The translations under genes were made by a program, and so were the position numbers. From Alloacidobacterium sp963823845 (lineage in GTDB: Bacteria; Acidobacteriota; Terriglobia; Terriglobales; Acidobacteriaceae), in contig CAWGND010000008.1 of assembly GCA_963823845.1 (NCBI GenBank), forward strand, positions 434,001 to 498,000: a stretch of DNA of 64,000 nt, in the 5' to 3' direction. Positions 35,522 to 44,835 of the stretch are shown here, one piece after another. How positions within the stretch are numbered: the stretch's first letter is position 1; each line of letters starts with the position of its first letter. Under the pieces are notes generated by a model. That model was not told the origin of the DNA, made no database searches, and saw only the letters and a program-made list of their open reading frames with translations.

Positions 35522-35773
35522 ATGACGGCAAAAACGGAAATACATAAATTTGTGCAGGATCTACTGACCAGCAATAACGATCATCAGTCCTTGAGGGATG
35601 ACGAGTCCCTGCTTTTGAGTGGACGCCTGCAATCAGTCGACGGGATCGAAATCGTCTTGTTTCTTGAAGAACGTTTCGGGATCGATTTTGCGGAGGTTGG
35701 TTTCTACAGGGAGCAAATCGACAGCATTGATGCTATTTATGCTCTTGCCCAGACTGCTACTACCCACCGCTGA
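35522..35773 (+). CDS. acyl/aminoacyl carrier protein (DltC/ACP-like)
   Basis: An 83-residue acidic protein with a four-helix carrier-protein pattern: EIHKFVQDLL, the loop DDESLLLSGRLQSVDGIEIV, and FLEERFGIDFAEVGF. Ser38 in LQSVDG is the probable 4'-phosphopantetheine site; the usual preceding Asp is Gln here. The ATG start (35522) lies 9 bases after the membrane acyltransferase gene with AAAGG upstream. In a Dlt-like scheme the adenylation enzyme would load this protein, and the MBOAT protein would take the group from it. Confidence 0.8.
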   Translation: MTAKTEIHKFVQDLLTSNNDHQSLRDDESLLLSGRLQSVDGIEIVLFLEERFGIDFAEVGFYREQIDSIDAIYALAQTATTHR

Positions 35774-35785
35774 AAGAAACACAAA

Positions 35786-37336
35786 ATGCAGATGGATTGG
35801 CAGGCTCAGGATATGCAATATGTCTCGCAAACCCAGTGCGTGAAGGGTCACAATCGACAGACGACGGTCGAGAGTGCGTTGCGTATGCACCCCGGGGTGA
35901 GCGAGTCCGCGGTAGTTCGGAACGGGCGAAAGGGACTGACAGCGTTCATAGTGCCAGACGATCATTACATGGACGATGTCCTGGGTCGTAAAAGTGCTGG
36001 GACGGCAGTTCTTAATAAGTGGCGGAAGATCTATGATCTGTCGCAATTCACGAAGGCTGCCGAATCCGCTCCGGTAGGATTCAACACAGTGACTTGGGAC
36101 AGTAGCTATACCCGCAAGCCGATTCCCTCAAGTGACATGCAGGAGTGGGTTCAAACAACCGTCGGAAGCATTCTTCGGCTTGAGCCGAAGATCATATATG
36201 AAATAGGCTGTGGAACAGGCCTGCTCCTAACGAGAATTGCACCGCAATGTGATAGATATGTTGCTGCGGACTTATCTCGCGCAGTCCTGAATAACCTCAA
36301 AAATCAATTGCGGGCAGTTCCGTCCATAGCAAACCGAGTGGAACTAATGGAGCGCACAGCTGATGACTTTGACGGCCTCGATCACAATTCGTTCGACACC
36401 GTAGTCATCAACTCCGTAGCGCAGTACTTCCCGAATGTCACCTATCTGACCCGGGTGCTTGAAAACGCGGTCAAGATAGTAAAGCCGAATGGACACGTTT
36501 TTGTTGGTGATATCCGAAGCCTCCCGCTTCTTTCAGCCTTTGCTTCTTCGGTCGAGTTGTTCCGTGCAGAAGATGAGGTTAACCTCGCAGAGTTGCGCGA
36601 TCGCATTACCCGGCGTGAACAACGTGAACCCGAGTTGGTTCTTTCCCCTGCATACTTCTTGTCTTTGCCAAGTCGGTTTCCGAAGATATCGCGAGTAGAG
36701 ATATGGCCTCGCTGTGGCCGCGTCGATAGCGAGATGTCGCGGTATCGGTATAACGCCATCCTTCATGTGAGACAAGAAGACAAAGCTTCGGCAGACGTCT
36801 CATTTCACGATTGGACTGAGCAAGAATTCACATTGGCCAAGATTCGTTCCATGTTGCAGCAGCGTTGCGAGCCGCTAGGCATCCGACGGATCGGTAATGC
36901 AAGGATTGCGAAGGATATCAGAGTCCTAGAAACACTCGAAAAGGTGGATGCAGCAAGAACTGCCAGACAACTCAAACGCGAAGTTGAGCAATTCGGCACC
37001 TCTGGCATCCATCCTCAGGACGTCATCGATTTAGGCACAGCGGACCTCGGTTTTCAGGTTCAGCTTAGTTGGGCGGCTTGCCGCACCGATGGTAGCTACG
37101 ATGCAGTGTTCGTTCCGACACGATCTGTGGGACAACGGATGCCCTTGGCCTTCCGATGGCCGGAACCAGAACTGTCCAGCCCAATGCATTTTGCAAATGC
37201 TCCCGGACAAGGCAAGTTCCGCGCTGATCTGATCAAACGCATTCTGCTGCATTGCGAAGAGAACCTTCCGAGACCTCTTGTGCCTGAAGAGATCGTACTG
37301 GTTGATTGGATACCCAGAATCCGAACCGCGAACTAG
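35786..37336 (+). CDS. stand-alone NRPS-type methyltransferase within remnants of an adenylation C-subdomain
   Basis: A 516-residue protein starting 13 bases after the carrier gene. Residues about 28-58 (VESALRMHPGVSESAVVRN, LTAFIVPDD) match the segment that follows motif A8 of adenylation domains. A class I SAM methyltransferase follows: FNTVTWDSSYTRKPIP, IIYEIGCGTGLLLTRIAP (motif I, about 130-147), DTVVINSVAQYFPNV and VKPNGHVFVGDIRSLPL. The order and wording match methyltransferases inserted in cyanobacterial-type NRPS A domains. The C-terminus ends like the last A-domain strand (LVPEEIVLVDWIPR) but lacks the A10 lysine. No A-domain core is present. It may N- or O-methylate the carrier-bound residue. 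Confidence 0.85.
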   Translation: MQMDWQAQDMQYVSQTQCVKGHNRQTTVESALRMHPGVSESAVVRNGRKGLTAFIVPDDHYMDDVLGRKSAGTAVLNKWRKIYDLSQFTKAAESAPVGFNTVTWDSSYTRKPIPSSDMQEWVQTTVGSILRLEPKIIYEIGCGTGLLLTRIAPQCDRYVAADLSRAVLNNLKNQLRAVPSIANRVELMERTADDFDGLDHNSFDTVVINSVAQYFPNVTYLTRVLENAVKIVKPNGHVFVGDIRSLPLLSAFASSVELFRAEDEVNLAELRDRITRREQREPELVLSPAYFLSLPSRFPKISRVEIWPRCGRVDSEMSRYRYNAILHVRQEDKASADVSFHDWTEQEFTLAKIRSMLQQRCEPLGIRRIGNARIAKDIRVLETLEKVDAARTARQLKREVEQFGTSGIHPQDVIDLGTADLGFQVQLSWAACRTDGSYDAVFVPTRSVGQRMPLAFRWPEPELSSPMHFANAPGQGKFRADLIKRILLHCEENLPRPLVPEEIVLVDWIPRIRTAN

Positions 37337-37390
37337 CCCATACGGAACTGGTTTGAGTACCCGTGTTCGCCGCCTCCGAAGCCAGCGTAA

Positions 37391-37440
37391 GCTGAGCAGC
37401 GGAATGTACAAGTTTACAGCGCCGTTCATCGTTTTGCCCC
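37391..37440 (-). pseudogene. small fragment of an RHS gene N-terminus
   Basis: The minus strand reads MNGAVNLYIPLLSL, identical over 13 residues to the N-terminal part of the RHS protein at 48088-53151 (MMNGAVNLYIPLLSLPQ). The match ends within about 50 bases on both sides. It is a stranded fragment, not a gene. Confidence 0.7.
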
Positions 37441-37454
37441 CAGTGAGAACCAAC

Positions 37455-37739
37455 ATGACCTTTAATTGGAAAGCGCAAAGGCTGGCTTATAGTTCATTAG
37501 CGATTTGTCTGACCGAGATGATGGTGTTTGTGGTTGCGATTATCCTCGTGCGAACGCCGTTTGAGCATCCGATCTTGGTCAAGAAAGCCACCGGAATAGC
37601 TTGGCTCTTCGGAACACCCGCAGCAATTCTGCTGGCACTTGGAGGGTTGATTAAAGATGATCGCCGCGCGGTAGCGGTGCTGGCACTGGTTGTGGCACTT
37701 GTCTGCGGGCTATTCTGTACATTGCAAATGCTCGTCTAA
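37455..37739 (+). CDS. small integral membrane protein of unknown function
   Basis: A 94-residue frame beginning MTFNWKAQRLAYSS with three hydrophobic segments (about 16-36, 46-62, 71-91) and a charged loop IKDDRRA before the third. The ribosome binding site is weak. The pattern is clearly that of a membrane protein, but no family is recognised. It lies between the RHS fragment and the integrase pseudogene. Confidence 0.5.
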   Translation: MTFNWKAQRLAYSSLAICLTEMMVFVVAIILVRTPFEHPILVKKATGIAWLFGTPAAILLALGGLIKDDRRAVAVLALVVALVCGLFCTLQMLV

Positions 37740-37767
37740 ACCCACAAGAAATCTATTGAATGCCTGC

Positions 37768-38343
37768 CACAATAGTCCGCAGCCAAGCCTGTATACGGCC
37801 GTCGCGATTTTCTGCAACACAGCATTACGCAATGCTGAACTGCGCCGCGCGCGTTGGCATCAAGTTGATTTTCTGCGGGCAGAATTTCAAGTGGGAGAAG
37901 CGAAGACCGAAGAAAGCGCGGGGCGAATAATTCCCTTGAACGCGACGGCATTGGAGGCATTTAAGGCGTAGAAGGCTCGCTGGCCAGACGCCAAGCCGGA
38001 GGACTACATCTTCCCCAGTGAAAAACTGAGATATAAGGGGACCGGGTCGGTGGAGCGACGGTTAATGACTCCCTATGCCACAGACTTGAGCAAGCCGCTG
38101 GGCAGTTGGAAGACGGCCTGGAAGACGGCCCAGTCAGAAGCTGGAGTACATGCTCGTATCCACGATCTACGACACCACGCGATTACCATCTTGGCGGAGT
38201 CACGAACCCCGATCTCCACGATCAAGGCAATCAGCGGACACATGTCGCCCAAAATGGTGGAACATTATTCGCACATTCGGGATGAGGCCAGGCGGAAGGC
38301 TGTCGAGCTACTTGATCCGCTCAACGAACGACCAGTGCAATAG
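37768..38343 (+). pseudogene. tyrosine recombinase (phage-type integrase), N-truncated with in-frame stop
   Basis: Catalytic residues of the integrase family are all present: Arg in NTALRNAELRRARW, HxxR in ARIHDLRHHAITIL, and GH...Y in ISGHMSPKMVEHYSHI. The frame is interrupted by a TAG at 37969-37971 after ALEAFKA and continues without shift in ARWPDAKPEDYIFPSEK. The N-terminal arm-binding and core-binding domains are missing. It is therefore inactive, a remnant of an integrated element. Confidence 0.85.
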
Positions 38344-38451
38344 GGAACTGGGCCCGCCTGCTCTGTGGAAATTTAAGGCGAGTACCCACAAAATCCCCCA
38401 CAGCTAATCGATTTCTAGCATTGGTTGGATGTGTAAGTGATTGATTTAAAT

Positions 38452-38771
38452 GGTCGGCCCTGGAGGACGATTTTAGAACTTTTCCTGCGGTTCGTCCCGA
38501 CCGATTGCACTGCCTGCACTGTGACAGCGCAACCCTGAAGGGGTGCGCCAGAGGTATTCGCGAAACTAATCATCGTGACACACGCCGTCCGTATCTTGCA
38601 AATTTCTCACACCATCCACAGGAGGGGTGGAGTGTCATTCCCAACCCGATGCGAAGCAGCGTGGCTTTTGGGGATGCTGGACGCGGCGGGGATTTCAGGG
38701 GCGGAGAGGATGCCGGACGGCGATGCTGGCAACGCCTCGGACGCAGCAAGGCTGCCCCCGAAGAGACGGCC
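38452..38771. repeat. ~320-bp dispersed element, copy A
   Basis: Begins with GGTCGGCCCTGGAGGACGAT plus TTTAGAACTT and continues with blocks that recur at 46005-46233: CCCTGAAGGGGTGC, GGGGTGGAGTGTCATTCCCA, ACCCGATGCGAAGCAGCGTG and GGACGCAGCAAGGCTGCCCC. Together with 38344-38451 it fills the gap between the integrase remnant and the DUF1493 gene; I see no gene in it. Confidence 0.75.
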
Positions 38772-38787
38772 TTGCTCGACGATGGAG

Positions 38788-39129
38788 TCACTGCGAATCG
38801 GCGGGCAGGTCGAACCAGCGGCGATCTTCGGCGGTATGGATGAGGTCTCTAATTCGCAACTCCGCGCACTCCTCGGTGCTCTGCGTGTTCTTGCGGCTGA
38901 AGACGTAGAGGATGTGATTTAGTATTCCGCTCCCCTCAGGGCCGATGTACTTGCTCAGATTGATCTTCTCCGTAGGCACTTCGTATCGCCTGCACAGCTC
39001 GCCGATCAACTCAACCGCGTCATCGCCGTCGATGCCAAGCTGATAAAAGGTCTTCTCTGGCGTAATGCTACTTTCCGGTCTACCAGTCTTCTTGGCTACC
39101 AGAGCGACCACTTCCTCTGCTACCGACAT
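38788..39129 (-). CDS. DUF1493-family acyl-carrier-like protein
   Basis: A 113-residue protein that starts MSVAEEVVALVAKKTGRPES and holds TFYQLGIDGDDAVELIGELC, a carrier-protein-like helix II region in which the modified Ser is replaced by Asp (GDDAVEL). The second half, LRIRDLIHTAEDRRWFDLP, matches the end of DUF1493 proteins. It should be small, acidic and cytosolic, and probably not phosphopantetheinylated. It is the last gene of the minus-strand run behind the first RHS gene, 18 bases after the orphan cassette gene, so a role linked to that cassette (for example immunity) is possible but unproven. Confidence 0.7.
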   Translation of the reverse strand: MSVAEEVVALVAKKTGRPESSITPEKTFYQLGIDGDDAVELIGELCRRYEVPTEKINLSKYIGPEGSGILNHILYVFSRKNTQSTEECAELRIRDLIHTAEDRRWFDLPADSQ

Positions 39130-39147
39130 AGGTGCATTCTCCTGATA

Positions 39148-39561
39148 TTAGTAGTCAGCGTCATCCGGCCAAACGCACGATAGAAAATCAGCGCCACTCT
39201 TGATTAGCAACGCCTCTCCGACTACAGGAACCCATCTTCCTACGACCCCGCCAAGAACGCTGGATTCTGCAAGGGGATTCATAAGCGTCGGAGCCCATGT
39301 CGATGGGATCGTTTGAGGCAAAACGGATCGGAAGAATTGCGATGCTATAGAGGTTCCAGGTGTAAAGTTACCAATCTTGGTTCCAGTAGAGAGAACATTT
39401 GAACCAGCAGCTAGTAAACCTGCACCTGCACCGGCGGTACCAGCCGAGCCGGTCGCGCATGAAACGATTGCTTTCCCGAACTTCTTCCAAGGATTTTGAG
39501 TCCCGTTATTTGGGGCTACACCAGATACACAAGCGGCGAACGTCGTCGTACACCTATCCAT
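39148..39561 (-). CDS. orphan RHS C-terminal-like cassette protein (start uncertain)
   Basis: About 137 residues from MDRCTTTFAACVSG; the frame stays open up to 39630, inside the preceding gene. It is rich in Gly/Ala and has hydrophobic stretches (TAGAGAGLLAAGSNVLSTG, GGVVGRWVPVVGEALL) and a Cys near the end (DFLSCVW). The style resembles the C-terminal tips of acidobacterial RHS proteins, including the one just upstream (TVAGFVPGLGTLAAGASIV). It may be a displaced toxin tip lacking the RHS cage. No signal peptide or good ribosome binding site is seen. Confidence 0.5.
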   Translation of the reverse strand: MDRCTTTFAACVSGVAPNNGTQNPWKKFGKAIVSCATGSAGTAGAGAGLLAAGSNVLSTGTKIGNFTPGTSIASQFFRSVLPQTIPSTWAPTLMNPLAESSVLGGVVGRWVPVVGEALLIKSGADFLSCVWPDDADY

Positions 39562-39574
39562 TGTCGTCGTACCG

Positions 39575-39991
39575 TCAGAGGGAATGCGTTCGCCCTTCAG
39601 TGGTCTTCTGTTCTCCCATGAATTTTCCAACTACAGCGAGAATCGCAAGCATCACGATCAAATCCCCCGAGTCGATAGCAGCAATCGCGATTGCCGGAAC
39701 CCACTTGCTTGTCCAGGGAACGAGCAGAACCAATGGAACATGAAGAGCCGCGAGGATCGTCATGGTGATCCAAAACCACACATACCGTCCTAGTTCTCGC
39801 TTTAGAGCAATAGTGAAACCAATAACCGCGATACTGTTCAGTGCAGGCAAGGCAAGATCAAATCTTCCAAGCGAAATGAGCAGCCAGTCGAACAGCCCAC
39901 AGCCAGCCATCCAAAGCAACACGCCCCACCACGGTATGCGAATTTTCTTTGCTCCTCTTATGTCGTTCTTGACGTCCTGAATTAGGGGCAT
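39575..39991 (-). CDS. four-helix membrane protein directly behind RHS gene 1 (candidate immunity protein)
   Basis: A 138-residue membrane protein. Its ATG lies inside the last codons of the RHS gene (overlap ATGCCCCTAA), so the two are translationally coupled. Hydrophobic segments are at about residues 20-40, 45-62, 71-95 and 104-125. In RHS and other polymorphic-toxin loci the gene directly behind the toxin normally encodes immunity; a membrane-embedded immunity protein would fit a hydrophobic, membrane-acting tip. This is inference from position and topology. Confidence 0.65.
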   Translation of the reverse strand: MPLIQDVKNDIRGAKKIRIPWWGVLLWMAGCGLFDWLLISLGRFDLALPALNSIAVIGFTIALKRELGRYVWFWITMTILAALHVPLVLLVPWTSKWVPAIAIAAIDSGDLIVMLAILAVVGKFMGEQKTTEGRTHSL

Positions 39992-42900
39992 TTTGCGACC
40001 GCCATTCCTGTCTTGATAGCGTCGTTAACGATTGACGCTCCGGCAGCAAGTGTTCCAAGACCAGGCACAAACCCAGCAACGGTGAGGCCGGTCGAAAGGC
40101 GCCCTTGAACAGATGTATCGCCAAGTCCAAAAGCACCAGCTATGAGTGCTGCCCCTCCTTTACCTTGTGCAACAGCCTTCATCCCGTACTGAGTCGCTAC
40201 GACCCCTCGGTATCCAGCAGCATTACCAGCGGCTCTGGCAAGTTGGTAACCAGCGGTATTTTCGAACACTTTGAGGAATCCCTCAGCTTCAGGAATCAGA
40301 CCGATCGAATCAAGCGCGATACTCCCAGCACCACTGACGAGAGCCTGCGTAGTGCAAGTCGTTTTACTTGGGGCACCGCCCCCGCCCCCGCCCCCCTGGG
40401 CGAATCCAAAGATTGAGTATGCCCCTGAAGGTGCGTCAGTCGGACCTAAATCCCCCCAAAGTGGCTCTTGAGCAAATGTGAAAACACTCGTACCTGTAAC
40501 AGCGTACATGGGATCAGAAATTAGCATCATTAGTTCGCCGCCTTGTACGTTGAGCCATGGAATTTCGCCACTGCTTATCAATTGCATCTCAAGACCACCA
40601 AGAACACCGCAGCATGGCCCTCCCCAGGGATCGCTCCAGACTCCTCCTCCACTAGAGCCGCTGTTTGCAATGCAGACAGGATTGTTCGCACAGTTATAAC
40701 CTCCACCACTTCCGACTGGGGGATTCAGCCCTAATGGGTCAGTCATGCTGAGAGGATTATTCAGCACATAGCTATAGCGATTGAAGCTCTGGGGATTGGA
40801 GAAGTCATAGCTGCCATCGTAGGGGTCGGGGGACATCCAGTTTCCCTGCAACTCGGAGTATTGCCGGAACTGGGCGTGGTCGGTGCCGCTTTCTGTATCC
40901 CACTCCAGTCCCGCGAAGTGATTATTATCCTGATTGGCGTATGCTTCGGAAAAACTTTCACTGAAGCCGTCACCGAAGGGCAACGACACATCCGTGTCCG
41001 CGACCGCTCCCGCATAGTCGGTCCGCATCCGCTCGGTTCCCATCCAATCCTGGTGCTGAAAATAGGTGTAGTTGTTCGCGGCATGGAAGGCAATCGGCAT
41101 TCCATCCCAGTAAATCCGCCCCTCGATGCCGAAGTTGTTCGAGGCAAGCCAGCTAGAGATTCGCCGCCCCGCATAGTCGAATGTGTATTCCGTAACGCCG
41201 CTGGTTGTCTGACTGCTCACTCTGCGGTTCAGAGCGTCATAGACGTAAACCGCCGTGCTGCCGTTGTCTACTTTGAGGATGTTGCCTTCCGCATCGTATG
41301 TGTAACTGTGCATGACATCCGCTAGCTGGTTGCCCGCAGCATCATAATTGTATCCAATAATCTGATTGTTGGCGTTGAATGAGTTTTGTCCCCCATTCGT
41401 CGTGTTCTCCTGCCAGCGATTCCCGTAGCGATCATAGACAAACGAGTAATTCTGCCCCGTCCCCTGGGTGACACTCTGCGATGTCAGCCGGTCGAACTCA
41501 TCGTAACCGAAGGTCTCACAGTTACCGAGAACAGTGTCGCAGATGCCGGTATTACGCGTGCCCTTCCAGCCCACTACGTAGCCGTACATCTGTGTTCCTG
41601 CGGCGCAGTTTCTCTCAGGTTGGCCAGTGCAAACCCATCCTCCACTGCGTCGGCCGAGCGTGTCGTAAGAGAAAAAGGTCGAAAGACCATTCCCCAACTG
41701 ATAGCTGACCGCCCCATTCGGTCCGTTTACCACAGTGGATACCAGGTTCGACGGGTCATAGGTGCCGCTATAAGTGTTGTTGGTAATCGACGTGACTTCG
41801 TTAGCGACAGAACGAAAATAGGAAATATTTCCACTAGCCGGGTCTACTTCTGAGGTAAGGTTTCCCGTCCAGTCATAAGTGAAAGCCAAGGGACGGCTGG
41901 CTTGAGCAGTCGCGCAGATGGATGGGGCGCACTGCCACAAGTTCACAACCCTCCCCATGGCATCGTAGCTGAAAAGAGCTCCGGTATGATCGCTTGTACT
42001 GGTTAGCGCTCCCATGACGGCCAGACGCCCCTTTAGATTTGCAGCAGCTGTTTGCGTCCAGTAGGTATTTGTATCGTAAGCGAACATTTTGTTGGGTGTT
42101 ATGCCATCGTCGTAGTTCACGCTCACCACGCGACCAACTGCATCATATTGTGTTGTGGTTGTCGTGAGCACACTCGCATTCGTCTGGTTGGCTTCGGGGC
42201 GTTGCCGGGTCACCACCAGCCCTGTGCTGTTATAGGCGTAGGTGTAGTTGGTTGTGCGGCGCTCCGGTTCCTGGGTAAAGATCGTTCGTCCCAGCCAGTC
42301 GGTCTGGAAGACACGTTGCTGCGCTCCCTGTGTGATTGTGATTTTGTGATTGGCCAAGTCGTATGCGTAATTCGTTAAAAAGCCGCTATCGGCAATATCC
42401 ATGCCGCAGCTGGCCAGTGAACCGGAGCCTGGCATGCTGCTGTTGGCGGAGACTTCGCAGACGGCGGTTGTTCTCCCTAACCCGTCAACCTGCGTGATCC
42501 GGCTCACGCCGTTCTCATCGGTGACCTCGGTTGCTCGTCCCCGATAGGTGTATTGGATGCTCGTACCGTCTGCATGTGTAATCGACGTGACGCGACCCAG
42601 CGCATCGTAGGCGTAGGAGTCACCACTGCCTGCGCACACTTTCGGCGTAGACCAGGCATTGCCCTGGTAACGGTAAGATTGAAAACTCACATGGCCGGTG
42701 GTGTCATAGCAGGTGTCCTGTTGATACCAGGGATTGGTGGCTTGCCCGTTATTAACGATGGACCGGCTTGTCCTTCCGTAAGCATCCAGCAGATATTGAT
42801 AGTCTTCGCTAACGGAAGCACTTTGATAGGGGAACATTCCATAAGCGGTTGGGTTGTAGTAGCTGGTAGTTGATTTCCCCACCGTGTTGTTACCGCTATC

Positions 42901-44817
42901 GAGATTGTCGATCTCGGTTGGTTGCAGCATGCCATTGTAGGTGTATTTAGTCTGGGTGCCATTCGCGTCTTTCGCGCTGATGACTAGCCCTGTATTCGGA
43001 TCGTATACCGCAGAAACAGGGAGTGGCACCCCACTGGACGGTGTTGGCGGCGTAATGTTCGTGACAAGAGTACCTGTGCTGTCATGTCCATAAGAGGTCA
43101 TGCCATTTGGGCTGGTGCTAGTCAGCATCGTTCCTGTGTCGTCATAGGCATTCGTTGTGATCAGGGGCGAACTGGACGAATTGAATGTCTGGTGGATCGA
43201 AGTGAGATTGCCACGCTGAGTGGAAACAGAAACGTGTTGGGGCAGATTTGTGGGGCCAGTGGGTGTTGTTTCGTCGTAGCCGTATGTCGTTTGCTGAAAA
43301 GTCGTGCTGCCAAGCGTGCTCACGACTGAGGCCAGGCGGTACAAAGGAATGCTGTTGGGGCCGGTGTAAGTGTTGTACGTGTTGGTCGTTGTTGCACCCG
43401 ATGTCGTATCGGAATCTGACGCCAGAAGCTCTGGCCCGGTGTAGGTTTGTGTCTCGGTGTTCAGGAGAATGCCATCTTGATATGTCGTAAGCACGATACT
43501 GCCAAACGCAGAGGAAGCCGAGTTTGTGGGGCAGCCGGGATTGGTGTTGTTGTAACAAGTCTGGACTTCAGCCAGTGGTGTGCCGCTCGCCCTCCGCTGT
43601 AGACCGCATGGTCTGTCTCGTAAAAATAGCCTCCCGAATTGATGAGGAATGCGGACATGGTCACATTCCCCAAAGCGTCCTGTGTCGAAGTGTAGGACGT
43701 AGAACTTGTAATTTCCGGGCGGGTATATTTTGTTTGCCCGTCCGAGGTTGTTCGGGTCAAGCCCGCCGTCGTGCCATCCGGCTCAATCCCGTTGCTTCCT
43801 CCTGTATAGGCATAGCCGATCGTTCCACCGGTACGCAGGGTGATGCTGTCGATACGTCCGGTCACGATAGAATGGTTGCCGGGATTGGGCTCCTCATAGT
43901 TAAAGGAATAAGAGCTTCCATCGCCGGAGTACACGATGGAGCTGACCAGAGGAACATTCAATGTAGTGACATCCACCACCCCGCTGACGTTGAATGCGGT
44001 CTGCACGGTTTTGATTGTGTAATTCACGGTGACTTGCTGGGAATGTCCATTGGGATCGGTGTACGTGTAAATGACTGGATTGGGTGCGGCTCCGGAAACT
44101 GTGAGCACAGTCTCGCCCATCGTGTCAGTGAACACCTTGGTGGAGGAGGCCGAAATCTGATTGCCGTTTGTATCTGTGAATGTGGCTGATCCTGGTTGAG
44201 TCTGTTCCTGGTAGCCGTCATACGTGATGTACGATGGCACGGAATACTGAGCGCCATTCTTGTCAAAGACAACGAAAGCTAATCCATTGCGATAAACGGT
44301 ATATCCAGAATTGTCGGTCAGCGAATATGTTCCGGTTGAAGTAGGAGCACCGGTGTTTCCGCAAGTGTTTGAAAAAGTAAACTGAATTTTTGTGACTGTT
44401 GCCGCGATAGTCATGAAAGTAAAAATTTGAGAACTGAGAATACTCCTCCTGTAGGCCATGCGGAGGAATGGTACAGTCGTTGATGTTTTCGTCGTAGGTG
44501 ACGTAGCCGTATTGCGCGTTGGTCACATCTGTCCATCCCCATGCGGGTGCGGGCGTCCAGGTAGTTGTGCCGCTGGAACTCTTTGGGGACCACACCAGCC
44601 CGTCATAGTTCAATGCGTAGCTGAAATTGCTGCCGCCGCGACCGGGCTTGCTGAAAATCGGGATGGAGAAATGGACGTTCAGGTTTCCGCGATTGATGGT
44701 GTCGAATCCCGGAGTATCAAAGGGCCCGAACGCATAGAGTCCTGTTGCCTGAGCATGGACGGTTGCGGAGAACAGGACAAGAAAAAGGCAGAAAAAGAGT
44801 ACTTTCAAAAGTTGCAT
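39982..44817 (-). pseudogene. RHS/YD-repeat secreted protein 1, two frameshifts
   Basis: Three minus-strand frames join into one ~1600-residue RHS protein. The first (44817 down) has a signal peptide (LLKVLFFCLFLVLFSATVHA) and GLYAFGPFDTPGFDTINRGN. The frame changes near 44390 in a run of five A (minus strand) and again near 43594 at GGAGGGCG. The long last part has many YD repeats (YDAMGRVVNLW, YDALNRRVSS) and the RHS core end FNRYSYVLNNPLSMTDPLGL at about 40720. The last ~245 residues are the variable tip, Gly-rich and hydrophobic. Broken, or intact if the two single-base changes are errors. It follows the LolA-like gene 44836-45567. Confidence 0.8.
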
Positions 44818-44835
44818 CTTTCAGTCTCTCGGCTT

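Noticed and set aside
38570..38922. Open frames on both strands in dispersed-element copy A
   Set aside because: The sequence is a repeated non-coding element; frames are not conserved between copies A and B.
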